Source: Brasilonema sp. CT11 (GTDB lineage: Bacteria > Cyanobacteriota > Cyanobacteriia > Cyanobacteriales > Nostocaceae). From it: 64,000 nucleotides of DNA. The notes below the pieces were generated by a model. The model was not told the DNA's origin and ran no database searches. It worked only from the letters and a program-made list of their open reading frames with translations. The DNA is taken from contig NZ_JABXYX010000018.1 in assembly GCF_017982655.1 (NCBI RefSeq), positions 42,080-106,079 of the forward strand, in the 5' to 3' direction. Shown here piece after piece: positions 9,794 to 19,069 of this stretch (positions are counted from its first letter, which is position 1; each line of letters opens with the position of its first letter). Position numbers and translations under genes: made by a program.

Positions 9794-9952
9794 ATGCCAG
9801 CCCGAAAAACAGGAACAGTTACAGGAGCTTCTTTTGAAAAGTCCAACCGTGGCAAAACTTGAAAGTCTCTTGGTGACCGTGTTTTATCATTAGTTCGTAT
9901 CTTAATCTACCTGGCGACTGCTATACTTTTAGTTTTTTTAACCTGGGGATAA
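9794..9952 (+). pseudogene. Small membrane-protein gene interrupted by an in-frame TGA
   Basis: ATG 9794 opens MPARKTGTVTGASFEKSNRG-KT, stopped by TGA at 9860-9862. The same frame then continues KSLGDRVLSLVRILIYLATA and ILLVFLTWG to a TAA at 9950. Joined, the two parts would form a 51-52 residue protein with a basic N-terminus and one transmembrane helix, a coherent design on both sides of the stop. The simplest reading is a point nonsense mutation or a sequencing error; recoding is a remote option. I do not recognise the family. Confidence 0.5.
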
Positions 9953-10033
9953 AAATTTTAAACAAAATTTACAAAATAAACATGTCACAATAGGGACAGA
10001 GTAATAAATACTCAATTGCTAAGGAGACTAGTT

Positions 10034-11758
10034 ATGGTAGCGCTCACCGAAAAAACCAAAAAAAAGCTAACCATCGAGACTGTAGAGATTGCCTCCGAGA
10101 CAACGGCAATTCGGTCTTTGGATTGGGATCGCGATCGCTTTGATATCGAGTTCGGTCTACAAAACGGTACTACCTACAATTCATTTCTGATACGCGCTGA
10201 GAAAATAGCGCTGGTTGACACCTCCCACGAAAAGTTTCGTCAGCTGTATTTAGATACCCTTAAAGATCTTGTTGATCCAGCAGATATTCAATATCTTATT
10301 ATCAGTCACACTGAGCCAGACCACAGCGGTTTAGTCAAAGATGTTTTGCAACTTGCGCCGGATGTAACGGTTGTCGGTTCTAAAGTTGCTATCCAATTTC
10401 TGGAGAATATGGTGCATCGTCCGTTTGAGCGGAAAATTGTCAAGAATGGCGATCGCCTGGATCTAGGCAACGGACACGAACTAGAATTTGTCATTGCACC
10501 AAATTTACACTGGCCCGACACCATCTTCACCTTCGACCACAAAACCCAAAGTTTGTTTACCTGTGATGCGTTTGGGATGCACTATTGCTCAGATAGCACG
10601 TTTGACGAAGACTTAAAAGCTATAGAAGCAGACTATCAATATTACTATGAATGTCTGATGGCTCCCAATGCCCGTTCAGTTCTATCTGCCCTCAAGCGGA
10701 TGGATGAACTGGAAAAAATCAGCATGATTGCTACAGGTCACGGACCATTACTACAACATAACGTTGACGAACTCACCAAGCGTTATCGTACGTGGAGCAA
10801 AACACAAGCGAAGGCAGAAACTACCATAGGAGTCTTTTACGTTTCAGATTATGGTTATGGAACTCGCCTAGCTCAAGCAATTGCCACCGGTATCACCAAA
10901 ACTGGCGTCGCTACAGAAATGGTAGACTTGCGTGCAGGCATTGACTTACAAGAATTGCGGGAACTTGTCGGTCGTTGTGATGGTATTGTTGTTGGAATGC
11001 CTCCAGCTTCTGGTGCAGCAAATATCCAATCTGCCATCAGCACTATTTTAGGCTCAGTTCATGAAAAACAAGGAGTGGGCATTTTTGAATCAGGCGGTGG
11101 TGATGACGAACCAATTGACCCGTTGTTGAGTAAATTCCGGAATTTGGGCTTAATACCAGCGTTTCCAGGAATTCGGATCAAACAAACACCCACAGAAAAC
11201 ACTTACAAGCAGTGTGAAGAATCCGGAACAGACATAGCACAGTGGGTGACACGCGATCGCTCGGTCAAGCAGATGAAATCTCTAGGTGCTGACGTTGACA
11301 AAGCACTAGGTAGAATCAGTGGTGGGTTGTATATTATCACCGCTAAAAAAGGTGATGTATCCAGCGCCATGTTAGCCTCTTGGGTTTCTCAAGCCAGCTT
11401 CAAACCTATAGGAATATCCATAGCTGTCGCCAAAGATAGGGCTATTGAATCACTCATGCAAGTGGGTGATAAATTTGTCCTAAATGTCTTGGAAGAAGGT
11501 AAATATCAAAAATTGATGAAACACTTCCTCAAACGTTTCGCCCCTGGTGCTGATCGTTTTGAAGGAGTGAAAACCCAGTCAGCCGAAAACGGTGCACCCA
11601 TCCTTGGAGACGCCCTAGCATATATGGAGTGCGAAGTTATGAGTCGGATGGATGGCGGCGATCACTGGCTTGTGTACAGCACCGTATACGCAGGACGAGT
11701 AAGTAAACCAGAAGCCCTCACCGCAGCCCACCACCGTAAAGTTGGTAATCACTATTAA
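10034..11758 (+). CDS. flv3: Flavodiiron protein Flv3-type (oxygen-reducing)
   Basis: 574 residues. Reduces O2 to water with electrons from the photosystem I side, protecting against fluctuating light. Domains in order: metallo-beta-lactamase-like diiron domain (to about 255), flavodoxin-like domain (about 265-405), C-terminal flavin-reductase domain (about 425-574, SSAMLASWVSQASF). The diiron ligands are canonical: HTEPDH at residues 92-97, a His in NLHWPD, the Asp in CDAFG and the His in GHGP, which marks the Flv3 rather than the Flv1 type. A start at TTG 10016 is possible, but AAGGAG at 10021-10026 places the start at ATG 10034. flv1 follows after one intervening gene. Confidence 0.93.
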   Translation: MVALTEKTKKKLTIETVEIASETTAIRSLDWDRDRFDIEFGLQNGTTYNSFLIRAEKIALVDTSHEKFRQLYLDTLKDLVDPADIQYLIISHTEPDHSGLVKDVLQLAPDVTVVGSKVAIQFLENMVHRPFERKIVKNGDRLDLGNGHELEFVIAPNLHWPDTIFTFDHKTQSLFTCDAFGMHYCSDSTFDEDLKAIEADYQYYYECLMAPNARSVLSALKRMDELEKISMIATGHGPLLQHNVDELTKRYRTWSKTQAKAETTIGVFYVSDYGYGTRLAQAIATGITKTGVATEMVDLRAGIDLQELRELVGRCDGIVVGMPPASGAANIQSAISTILGSVHEKQGVGIFESGGGDDEPIDPLLSKFRNLGLIPAFPGIRIKQTPTENTYKQCEESGTDIAQWVTRDRSVKQMKSLGADVDKALGRISGGLYIITAKKGDVSSAMLASWVSQASFKPIGISIAVAKDRAIESLMQVGDKFVLNVLEEGKYQKLMKHFLKRFAPGADRFEGVKTQSAENGAPILGDALAYMECEVMSRMDGGDHWLVYSTVYAGRVSKPEALTAAHHRKVGNHY

Positions 11759-11776
11759 CAACACTAATCCACTCTA

Positions 11777-11799
11777 CTGATAACTGATAACTGATAACT
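11777..11799. repeat. Heptanucleotide tandem repeat (STRR type)
   Basis: Three units of CTGATAA plus a partial unit, ending 4 bases before the next start codon. Such short tandemly repeated heptamers are typical of heterocystous cyanobacteria. Confidence 0.85.
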
Positions 11800-11803
11800 G
11801 CTT

Positions 11804-12559
11804 ATGAGTCTTTTGTGCTTAGTTCACGGTGCTTCCCTGGGCGCTTGGTGTTGGGAACTACTCACCCAAGAGATAGAGGCGCGTGGTCATCAGACGGTAG
11901 CAGTGGATCTCCCAATTGAAGACCCTACCGCTGGGGTTGTTCAATATGCCGAAGTCCTGAACAAGGCACTGCAAGGATTTGAAGACGATGCGGTGCTCGT
12001 TGGTCACTCTATGGCAGGCTTAACTATTCCTCTGGTTGCCAGCCAGCGTCCAGTGCGTCAGCTTGTTTTCATTGCTGGGCTGATTCCGCACATTGGTGGA
12101 AGTCTCTTCGACCAGTTTTATGACGAGGTAGATCCCAATGTCCTCAAAACAATAGGCTATGAGCTGCCAGAAGCTGAGAAGTTCGAGCAGTTCCGCGATG
12201 AGCCAAATATGTTCAATCCGGCAGCACTGAGGATAACCTCTTTACAAGACGAGGCTGTCGCAAGAGAATTTCTCTTTCACGACTGCACCTCAGATGTGGC
12301 GCATTGGGCATTTCCAAAGTTGCGCAATCAGCAGTTTTTATATATGAGTGAGGTTAGTCCTCTACAAGCTTGGCCAGATGTAAAGTGTACATATATCGTT
12401 TGTGGTGAAGATCGTTGCCTTTCTCCTGCATGGTGTCGATACGCTGCACGCAAACGTCTTGGAGTTGATGCAATTGAGTTACCTCGAAGCGGGCATAGCC
12501 CAATGTTATCTCATCCTGTTCAGCTCGCCGATGTGCTAGCTAAAGTCGCCTCTACATAA
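11804..12559 (+). CDS. Alpha/beta hydrolase, methylesterase/salicylate-esterase-like
   Basis: 251 residues, cytoplasmic. Starts LLCLVHGASLGAWCWELL (oxyanion-hole HG), has the nucleophile elbow VGHSMAG (Ser69), an acid in CGEDRCLSP and the catalytic His in RSGHSPML near residue 230, so the triad looks complete. The style resembles plant methylesterase and hydroxynitrile-lyase relatives. It sits between flv3 and flv1 in the same direction (45-base and 39-base gaps), so it may be cotranscribed, but no functional link is known to me. Confidence 0.85.
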   Translation: MSLLCLVHGASLGAWCWELLTQEIEARGHQTVAVDLPIEDPTAGVVQYAEVLNKALQGFEDDAVLVGHSMAGLTIPLVASQRPVRQLVFIAGLIPHIGGSLFDQFYDEVDPNVLKTIGYELPEAEKFEQFRDEPNMFNPAALRITSLQDEAVAREFLFHDCTSDVAHWAFPKLRNQQFLYMSEVSPLQAWPDVKCTYIVCGEDRCLSPAWCRYAARKRLGVDAIELPRSGHSPMLSHPVQLADVLAKVAST

Positions 12560-12598
12560 AACACGCAGTTCAATATTAAACCTTATTAAATATGACCT

Positions 12599-14311
12599 AT
12601 GCCAGAAACTAAACCTCGTGACGTTCAAGTTTACCCCATCGCTACAGACACAACTGTGCTTCGTTCCCGCAGTTGGACACGCCTAAGATTTGAAATAGAA
12701 TACGCTTTGGCAAAAGGGACAACAGCAAATGCTTATCTGATCAAAGGAGATAAAATCGCTCTGATTGACCCTCCAGGAGAAACTTTTACAGAAATTTTCC
12801 TCGAAGCGTTACAGCAACGCTTTGATGTCAAAGAAATTGATTACGTCATTCTCGGTCACATCAATCCCAATCGCGCCGCAACTCTCAAAGCTTTGCTGGA
12901 ACTGGCACCGCAAATCACCTTTGTTTGTTCTAACCCAGGAGCAAAAAGTTTGCGTGCTGCACTGGAAAACCCAGAATTACCAGTGATGGTGATGCGCGGG
13001 GAAGAAACTTTAGATTTGGGCAAAGGTCATGATCTAGAGTTTATCCCCACTCCCAATCCTCGATACCCAGATCTACTTTGCACTTACGATCCGCAAACAG
13101 AAATTCTCTACACAGATAAGCTTTTTGCAGCACATATTTGTGGCGACCAAGTTTTTGATGAAGGTTGGGAAATCTTTAACGAAGATAGACGCTATTATTT
13201 TGATTGCATCATCGCTCCCCACGCTCGTCAAGTCGAAACAGCACTGGATAAACTTAGCGACTTATCCGTGAGGATGTATGCGACTGGACATGGGCCTCTG
13301 GTACGCTATAGCTTAATCGAACTAACAGAGTTTTATCACCAATGGTGTCGGGAGCAAGCATCGCAAGAGACATCTGTGGCGTTGATTTATGCTTCTGCGT
13401 ATGGAAGTACGACGACTCTTGCCCAAGCGATCGCTCGTGGGATGACAAAAGCGGGCGTTGCTGTAGAATCAATTAACTGCGAATTTGCTGAACCAGAAGA
13501 AATCCGCGCTGCTGTGGAAAAAGCGTCTGGCTTTGTGATTGGTTCTCCTACACTTGGAGGTCATGCACCGACTCCCGTGCAAGTCGCTTTGGGTATTGTG
13601 CTTTCCACTGCGACGAACAACAAACTTGCTGGTGTCTTTGGTTCTTTCGGCTGGAGTGGCGAAGCAGTCGATATTATCGAGGGTAAACTGAAGGACGCTG
13701 GCTATCGATTTGGTTTTGATACTATCAGGGTGAAGTTTAAACCTGATGATGCCACCCTGCAAATGTGTGAAGAAGCAGGAACCGACTTTGCTCAAGCACT
13801 CAAGAAAGCTAAAAAAGTGCGCACTCCAAGCCAAAGCGCCACAACTACAGAACAAGCAGTCGGGCGCGTTGTTGGTTCGCTGTGTATCCTCACAGCAAAA
13901 CAAGGCGATATATCCAGTGCAATGTTAGCCTCTTGGGTATCGCAAGCAAGTTTTAATCCTCCTGGTTTAACAATTGCTGTAGCAAAAGATCGAGCAGTAG
14001 AATCACTGACACACTCAGGTAGTAAATTTGCATTAAATGTCTTGAAAGAGGGAAATCACATCGGCTTAATGAAGCACTTTCTCAAACCTTTTGGTCCAGG
14101 ACAAAACCGATTCGACGGTGTCGCAAGTAAAGAAGGTGAAAATGGTTCTCCTGTTCTGAATGATGCCTTAGCTTATTTAGAATGCTCCGTAAAAAACCGG
14201 ATGGAAGTAGGTGACCATTGGCTTGTTTATGCAACCGTGGATCATGGGAAAGTACTAGACGCTAAGGGAATTACTGCTGTGCATCATCGTAAGTCGGGGA
14301 ATCATTACTAA
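12599..14311 (+). CDS. flv1: Flavodiiron protein Flv1-type (non-canonical diiron site)
   Basis: 570 residues with the same three-domain layout as the upstream flv3. The diiron ligands are replaced: HTEPDH becomes HINPNR (residues 87-92), the His of the second motif becomes Arg (NPRYPD), and the Asp of CDAFG becomes Lys (TDKLF). The flavodoxin (ALIYASAYGSTTTLAQAIA) and reductase domains are intact. Known Flv1 proteins have such substituted sites and act as the partner of Flv3 in a heteromer. Order flv3-hydrolase-flv1 fits one transcription unit. Confidence 0.93.
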   Translation: MPETKPRDVQVYPIATDTTVLRSRSWTRLRFEIEYALAKGTTANAYLIKGDKIALIDPPGETFTEIFLEALQQRFDVKEIDYVILGHINPNRAATLKALLELAPQITFVCSNPGAKSLRAALENPELPVMVMRGEETLDLGKGHDLEFIPTPNPRYPDLLCTYDPQTEILYTDKLFAAHICGDQVFDEGWEIFNEDRRYYFDCIIAPHARQVETALDKLSDLSVRMYATGHGPLVRYSLIELTEFYHQWCREQASQETSVALIYASAYGSTTTLAQAIARGMTKAGVAVESINCEFAEPEEIRAAVEKASGFVIGSPTLGGHAPTPVQVALGIVLSTATNNKLAGVFGSFGWSGEAVDIIEGKLKDAGYRFGFDTIRVKFKPDDATLQMCEEAGTDFAQALKKAKKVRTPSQSATTTEQAVGRVVGSLCILTAKQGDISSAMLASWVSQASFNPPGLTIAVAKDRAVESLTHSGSKFALNVLKEGNHIGLMKHFLKPFGPGQNRFDGVASKEGENGSPVLNDALAYLECSVKNRMEVGDHWLVYATVDHGKVLDAKGITAVHHRKSGNHY

Positions 14312-14329
14312 TTTTGAGTCTGAGAGAAG

Positions 14330-14356
14330 TCTGATCGCCGGCTTCCGGCGATCAGA
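14330..14356. repeat. Perfect 12-bp-arm palindrome after flv1
   Basis: TCTGATCGCCGG-CTT-CCGGCGATCAGA, with the HIP1-like CGATC in both arms. It is a small dispersed palindrome or a transcript-end structure. It is followed by other short GC-rich repeat pieces. Confidence 0.8.
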
Positions 14357-14430
14357 ACTATGCCCTAAGTCCTTACGGACACACTCTTGCAACGGGCACG
14401 CTGCGCGAACGGTGATTTTGAATTGTAAGC

Positions 14431-14456
14431 AATGTAGAGACGTAGGGTGCTACGTC
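14431..14456. repeat. Palindrome of the GAGACGTA type between flv1 and urtA
   Basis: TAGAGACGTA-GGGTGC-TACGTCTCTA is a perfect 10-bp stem with a 6-base loop and is followed by TATTTTAC. This short palindrome type is widely dispersed in Nostoc-like genomes; here it may also end the flv transcript. Confidence 0.75.
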
Positions 14457-14597
14457 TCTATATTTTACAAAAAGTCATTCTATAAATAACAATTTAATGA
14501 TTAAATATTAAACATTAAACTAATATCACAGTTTGAAGCTTGATCTTGTGAACTTTCACGGAGCTAGCTGATTCGTTGAGGGGAAATTAGCCAAGAT

Positions 14598-15914
14598 ATG
14601 AGTAGACAATTTAACCGACGTAGGTTTTTGATTTACAGTTCTGCAACTTTTGGTAGCACCATCTTTTTGAAGGCTTGCGCTAATAACACCCCAACCGCTA
14701 CGAACAGTCCAGCCACCTCTAACAATACTTCTCCTGTAGCTGCAGCTAATAGTGAAACCATCAAGGTAGGTATTTTGCACTCCCTTAGTGGCACAATGGC
14801 TATTAGTGAAAAAAGTGTCGTCGATGCTGATAAATTAGCCATCAAAGAAATTAACGCGGCTGGTGGTGTCTTAGGTAAACCAATTGAAGCCATTGTTGAA
14901 GATGGTGCTTCTAACTGGGATACTTTTAGAGAAAAAGCAACTAAGCTGATTGATCAAGATAAAGTAGCTGTAGTTTTTGGTTGTTGGACTTCAGCTAGCC
15001 GCAAAAATGTTAAACCAGTCTTTGAAAGTAAAGACCATATGCTGTGGTATCCCGTGCAGTATGAAGGTCAAGAGTGTTCTAAAAACATTTTTTACACCGG
15101 TGCAGCGCCAAATCAACAAATTGAACCTTCTGTTGATTGGTTGTTAAAAAATAAAGGCAAAGAATTCTTTTTAGTAGGCTCAGACTACGTTTTTCCTCGT
15201 ACTGCTAACACCATTATTAAAGCCCAATTAGAAGCTCTAGGCGGAAAAATAGTTGGTGAAGATTACTTACCATTAGGTAACAACGAAGTTACACCTATCA
15301 TTACTAAAATTAAGCAAGTTTTGCCCAACGGTGGAGTAATTTATAACACCTTAAATGGTGATAGTAATGTAGCTTTATTCAAACAGTTAAAAGGTGCTGG
15401 ATTAACACCAGACAAATACCCTTCTATGTCTGTAAGTATTGCCGAAGAAGAAGTTAAGGCAATTGGTGTTGAGTATCTCAAAGGTCACTACGCTGCTTGG
15501 AATTACTTCCAAACTGTAGACACTCCTGCTAATAAGAAATTTGTCGCAGCATTTAAACAAGAATATGGTGCAGACCGGGTAATAAATGACCCAATGGAAG
15601 CCGCATATATCGCTGTTTATTTGTGGAAGCAAGCAGTAGAAAAAGCGGGTAGTCCTGATTTAGCTAAAGTTCGTGCTGCGGCTTATGGTCAAACCATAGA
15701 TGCACCTGAAGGAAAAGTGACAGTAAATGCTAATCATCACATATCCAAAGTTGTGCGGATTGGTCAAGTTAGAGATGATGGTTTGTTTAATATTATCTAT
15801 GCTACACCTGCACCAGTTGAGCCAGTTCCTTGGAATCAATTTGTGAAAGAGACTAAGGGATTTGCTTGTGATTGGTCAGATCCAGCTAAGGGCGGTAAGT
15901 ACAAAAAAGCCTAA
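14598..15914 (+). CDS. urtA: Urea ABC transporter, urea-binding protein UrtA
   Basis: 438 residues. Captures urea for the UrtABCDE importer. The N-terminus combines a twin-arginine-like NRRRFLIYSS with a lipobox-like FLKAC (Cys27), followed by an Asn/Thr/Ala-rich linker and then KVGILHSLSGTMAISEKSV, characteristic of UrtA. The rest shows the FGCWTSASRKNVKPVFE and YPVQYEGQECSKNIFYTGA blocks that separate UrtA/AmiC-type proteins from Leu/Ile/Val binders. First gene of a five-gene operon. Confidence 0.96.
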   Translation: MSRQFNRRRFLIYSSATFGSTIFLKACANNTPTATNSPATSNNTSPVAAANSETIKVGILHSLSGTMAISEKSVVDADKLAIKEINAAGGVLGKPIEAIVEDGASNWDTFREKATKLIDQDKVAVVFGCWTSASRKNVKPVFESKDHMLWYPVQYEGQECSKNIFYTGAAPNQQIEPSVDWLLKNKGKEFFLVGSDYVFPRTANTIIKAQLEALGGKIVGEDYLPLGNNEVTPIITKIKQVLPNGGVIYNTLNGDSNVALFKQLKGAGLTPDKYPSMSVSIAEEEVKAIGVEYLKGHYAAWNYFQTVDTPANKKFVAAFKQEYGADRVINDPMEAAYIAVYLWKQAVEKAGSPDLAKVRAAAYGQTIDAPEGKVTVNANHHISKVVRIGQVRDDGLFNIIYATPAPVEPVPWNQFVKETKGFACDWSDPAKGGKYKKA

Positions 15915-15920
15915 TTAATC

Positions 15921-15948
15921 AATAGTTAATAGTTAATAGTTAATAGTT
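15921..15948. repeat. Heptanucleotide tandem repeat AATAGTT x4
   Basis: Four perfect AATAGTT units in the urtA-urtB gap. STRR-type repeat, no coding role seen. Confidence 0.9.
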
Positions 15949-16015
15949 AGGATTTTAACTCTTGACTGTTGACTCATTACTAGAAAACAAGCTTATAGCT
16001 GGTGGAGAAAAATAA

Positions 16016-17176
16016 GTGTTAACAGGTTTCTTAGATGCTGTATTTAATGGTATTAGCATCGGTTCTGTGTTATTAATTGCCGCCTTGGGATTAGCCATTA
16101 TATTTGGCTTGATGGGTGTCATTAATATGGCGCATGGTGAATTGATGATGTTTGGGGCTTATACAACATTTGTTGTACAGAATGGCTGTAAACAATTAGG
16201 CGGTTTTTGGTTTGAAATTTATATATTTTTGGCGTTAATTATCGCTTTCATTTTCACAGGATTTATCGGATTAATTCTTGAAAGAGGTGTGATTCGTTAC
16301 CTCTATGGACGACCCCTAGAAACTCTGCTAGCAACTTGGGGAGTAAGTTTAATTTTTCAGCAGTTTGTCCGTAGTGCGAATTTGGTCTTAGTAATTGGCT
16401 TAGTCTTGTTTTCTCTATTGTTTTTTGGTGGGTTATGGTTTTTAAATTCCCGCACAAATTTAGAGAGAATTCGTAACTGGGTTGTGTGGGTAGTACTATT
16501 GCTATCGCTGGGGATAACAACAGCAACTTGTAATTTATTAAGTCAAACTTATCAGCTAGCAGTAACTAAACCTTGGTTTGGCGCACAAAATGTAGATGTA
16601 ACAGCACCGACTTGGTTACAAACTGGCATATCTTTAGGTGGTGTACAATTACCATTTGCAAGATTATTTCTTATTGGTTTGACAATAATTTGTGTAGTAG
16701 GAATTTATCTATTCTTACAACGTTCTAGCTGGGGATTAAGAATTCGGGCTGTGACACAAAACCGGAGTATGAGTGCTTGTTTAGGTATCCCAACTCAAAA
16801 AGTTGATGCGATCACTTTTGCTTTAGGTTCTGGTTTAGCTGGGGTGGCTGGTTGCGCGATTAGTTTGCTCGGTTCTGTAGGTCCAAATACTGGACAAAAT
16901 TATATTATCGACACTTTTATGGTTGTGGTTGTTGGCGGTGTGGGTAATTTAGTAGGTACTATTGTAGCTGCCTTGGGAATTGGCACAGCTAACTTTTTAA
17001 TTGGTTCTGGGACTCTAGCTTTGTTGTTAACTCCTGTTAAGCCTCTGGCGGATTTCTTGACGTTTTTTGCTACCACAAGTATGGCCAAGGTGATGGTATT
17101 TCTGCTGATTATTTTATTTTTACAGTGGAAGCCTGGGGGGATTTTTCCACAAAAAGGTCGTAGTGTTGATGTTTAA
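16016..17176 (+). CDS. urtB: Urea ABC transporter permease UrtB
   Basis: 386 residues, LivH-type inner-membrane permease. GTG start, with TGGAG 9-13 bases upstream. Several membrane segments; the N-terminus LDAVFNGISIGSVLLIAALG and the block GLMGVINMAHGELMMFGAYT are the branched-chain/urea permease signature. VVVVGGVGNLVGTIVAALGI near the C-terminus is the usual conserved loop. Second gene of urtABCDE. Confidence 0.95.
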   Translation: MLTGFLDAVFNGISIGSVLLIAALGLAIIFGLMGVINMAHGELMMFGAYTTFVVQNGCKQLGGFWFEIYIFLALIIAFIFTGFIGLILERGVIRYLYGRPLETLLATWGVSLIFQQFVRSANLVLVIGLVLFSLLFFGGLWFLNSRTNLERIRNWVVWVVLLLSLGITTATCNLLSQTYQLAVTKPWFGAQNVDVTAPTWLQTGISLGGVQLPFARLFLIGLTIICVVGIYLFLQRSSWGLRIRAVTQNRSMSACLGIPTQKVDAITFALGSGLAGVAGCAISLLGSVGPNTGQNYIIDTFMVVVVGGVGNLVGTIVAALGIGTANFLIGSGTLALLLTPVKPLADFLTFFATTSMAKVMVFLLIILFLQWKPGGIFPQKGRSVDV

Positions 17177-17206
17177 TTTCACACAGAGACGTGAAGGACA
17201 TAGAGG

Positions 17207-18325
17207 ATGAAGAAGGGAGGAAGGTTAATATTAATTGAAATTGGGGTAGTGATAGTGATTGCACTCATCCTGATCTTAATTATGCCAGTGGTGCTATCAG
17301 AATTTCGCTTGAATTTGTTGGGGCGATTTTTGTCACTGGCGATTGTGGCTTTAGCGATTGATTTGATTTGGGGTTATACTGGCTTACTTAGTTTGGGACA
17401 TGGTATTTTCTTTGGTTTGGGTGGATATGCGATCGCTATGTACCTGAAACTGCAAGTCCCTGTTGGTGAGTTACCTGATTTTATGGGGCTGTATGGTATC
17501 ACCGAACTTCCCTGGTTTTGGCTACCTTTTTATTCTTTCCCAATAGCAATAGCGGCTGTGGTGATACTTCCAGGTTTGCTGGCGGGATTATTGGGATATT
17601 TAGTATTCCGCAATCGCATTAAGGGAGTTTATTTTTCGATTTTGACTCAAGCCGCAACTATTGTATTTTTCAATTTTTTTAACGGTCAACAACAATTTTT
17701 CAACGGCACTAATGGGCTGATAGATTTTACAACTTTGTTTGGTGCAACCGTCAGTGATCCTAAAACAAAATTTGTTTTCTATACTCTGACAGTATTGTTT
17801 CTCGCCGCTACCTACGGGGTTTGTCGCTGGCTGACAAGTGGACGTTTTGGCAGACTTTTAATCGCCATTCGGGATGACGAAAATCGGGTAAGATTTTCTG
17901 GTTATGATCCCACAGATTTTAAAACATTAGTGTTTACAGTATCGGGTGCGATCGCAGGCGTAGCAGGAGCATTTTACACCCTGCAAAGTGGTTCTGTATC
18001 ACCCAGAGCAATGGATATTGCTTTTTCTATTGAAATGGTAATTTGGGTAGCCGTGGGGGGACGTGCTACATTAATCGGGGCAATTGTGGGAACTTTGTTA
18101 GTCAATTATGCCCGTGCTTTTTTGAGTGAACAATTTGCCGAAATTTGGCTATTTTTCCAAGGCGCACTATTTTTAATTGTCGTGACAGTCCTTCCTGACG
18201 GCTTAATAGGATGGTTGCGTAATCAAAACATTCCTCTTTTCAAACGCCCTCAACAAATTTCTACATATCCCACCTTGGAAGAAGACGCAGAAGTGCAACA
18301 TGAACGCCAAAATCTTGGAAACTGA
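17207..18325 (+). CDS. urtC: Urea ABC transporter permease UrtC
   Basis: 372 residues, LivM-type permease that pairs with UrtB. Multiple membrane helices; DLIWGYTGLLSLGHGIFFGL is the family hallmark, and IAIRDDENRVRFSGYDPTDF is the cytoplasmic loop that contacts the ATPases. Its 3' end overlaps the start of urtD by 26 bases, indicating translational coupling. Confidence 0.95.
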   Translation: MKKGGRLILIEIGVVIVIALILILIMPVVLSEFRLNLLGRFLSLAIVALAIDLIWGYTGLLSLGHGIFFGLGGYAIAMYLKLQVPVGELPDFMGLYGITELPWFWLPFYSFPIAIAAVVILPGLLAGLLGYLVFRNRIKGVYFSILTQAATIVFFNFFNGQQQFFNGTNGLIDFTTLFGATVSDPKTKFVFYTLTVLFLAATYGVCRWLTSGRFGRLLIAIRDDENRVRFSGYDPTDFKTLVFTVSGAIAGVAGAFYTLQSGSVSPRAMDIAFSIEMVIWVAVGGRATLIGAIVGTLLVNYARAFLSEQFAEIWLFFQGALFLIVVTVLPDGLIGWLRNQNIPLFKRPQQISTYPTLEEDAEVQHERQNLGN

Positions 18326-19046
18326 AAACGTCACTGTTAGTTTTGATGGTTTTAAAGCACTCAACCAACTAAATTTTAGTATGGAAGTGGGTGAATTACG
18401 AGTAGTAATTGGACCTAACGGTGCTGGTAAGACCACATTTCTTGATGTGATTACAGGTAAAGTGCAACCCACTATAGGACGAGTACTATTCAAAGGAAAA
18501 AACCTACGTTCTCTGCCTGAATATCAAATTGCACGGCGGGGAATTGGGCGCAAATTCCAAACACCTAGAATTTATCTCAACCTAACACCACGGGAAAATT
18601 TAGAAATTACCAGCAACCGCAATAAAAATGTTTTTTTTACATTGTTTGGGCGTTCTCATACTACTGAAAAAAATACTATAAAAGGTTTATTAGAAACCAT
18701 TGGCTTAACTTATAAAGCAGACATCCCCGCAGCTTTATTATCCCACGGAGAAAAGCAACGTTTAGAAATTGGGATGTTAGTAGGACAATCTCCAGACTTA
18801 TTACTTATAGATGAACCAGTTGCAGGTTTAACCGATGAAGAAACCTATAACATCGGCGAACTAATTTTAACATTAGCTCAAAATCATTCAATTTTAGTGA
18901 TTGAACATGATATGGAATTTGTCCGTCAAATTGCCAACAAAGTCACAGTCCTACATGAAGGTTCGGTACTCTGCGAAGGCAATTTTAGAGAAGTCCAAAA
19001 TGACCACCGTGTTGTTGAAGTATATCTAGGACAACAGCAGGAATAG
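18300..19046 (+). CDS. urtD: Urea ABC transporter ATPase UrtD
   Basis: 248 residues, LivG-type nucleotide-binding subunit. Walker A GPNGAGKT (38-45), signature LSHGEKQRLEIG, Walker B LLLIDEP, and the switch His in VIEHDMEF are all present. The LSHGE form of the signature (H for the second G) is usual for UrtD. Begins inside the end of urtC. Confidence 0.95.
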   Translation: MNAKILETENVTVSFDGFKALNQLNFSMEVGELRVVIGPNGAGKTTFLDVITGKVQPTIGRVLFKGKNLRSLPEYQIARRGIGRKFQTPRIYLNLTPRENLEITSNRNKNVFFTLFGRSHTTEKNTIKGLLETIGLTYKADIPAALLSHGEKQRLEIGMLVGQSPDLLLIDEPVAGLTDEETYNIGELILTLAQNHSILVIEHDMEFVRQIANKVTVLHEGSVLCEGNFREVQNDHRVVEVYLGQQQE

Positions 19047-19069
19047 ATGGGAAGACAAAGCGAAAATCA

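Noticed and set aside
9860..9862. TGA at 9860 as a selenocysteine codon
   Set aside because: No SECIS-like structure was recognised after it and the protein is not a redox type; a nonsense mutation or sequencing error is simpler.
13469..13903. 144-codon frame antisense to flv1
   Set aside because: Fully inside a well-supported gene, Cys/Ser-rich with no motifs.
14312..14597. NtcA-type site upstream of urtA
   Set aside because: GTA triplets occur (e.g. near 14418 and 14438), but none is followed by N8-TAC; the GTA-N6-TAC at 14438 is the loop region of a palindromic repeat.
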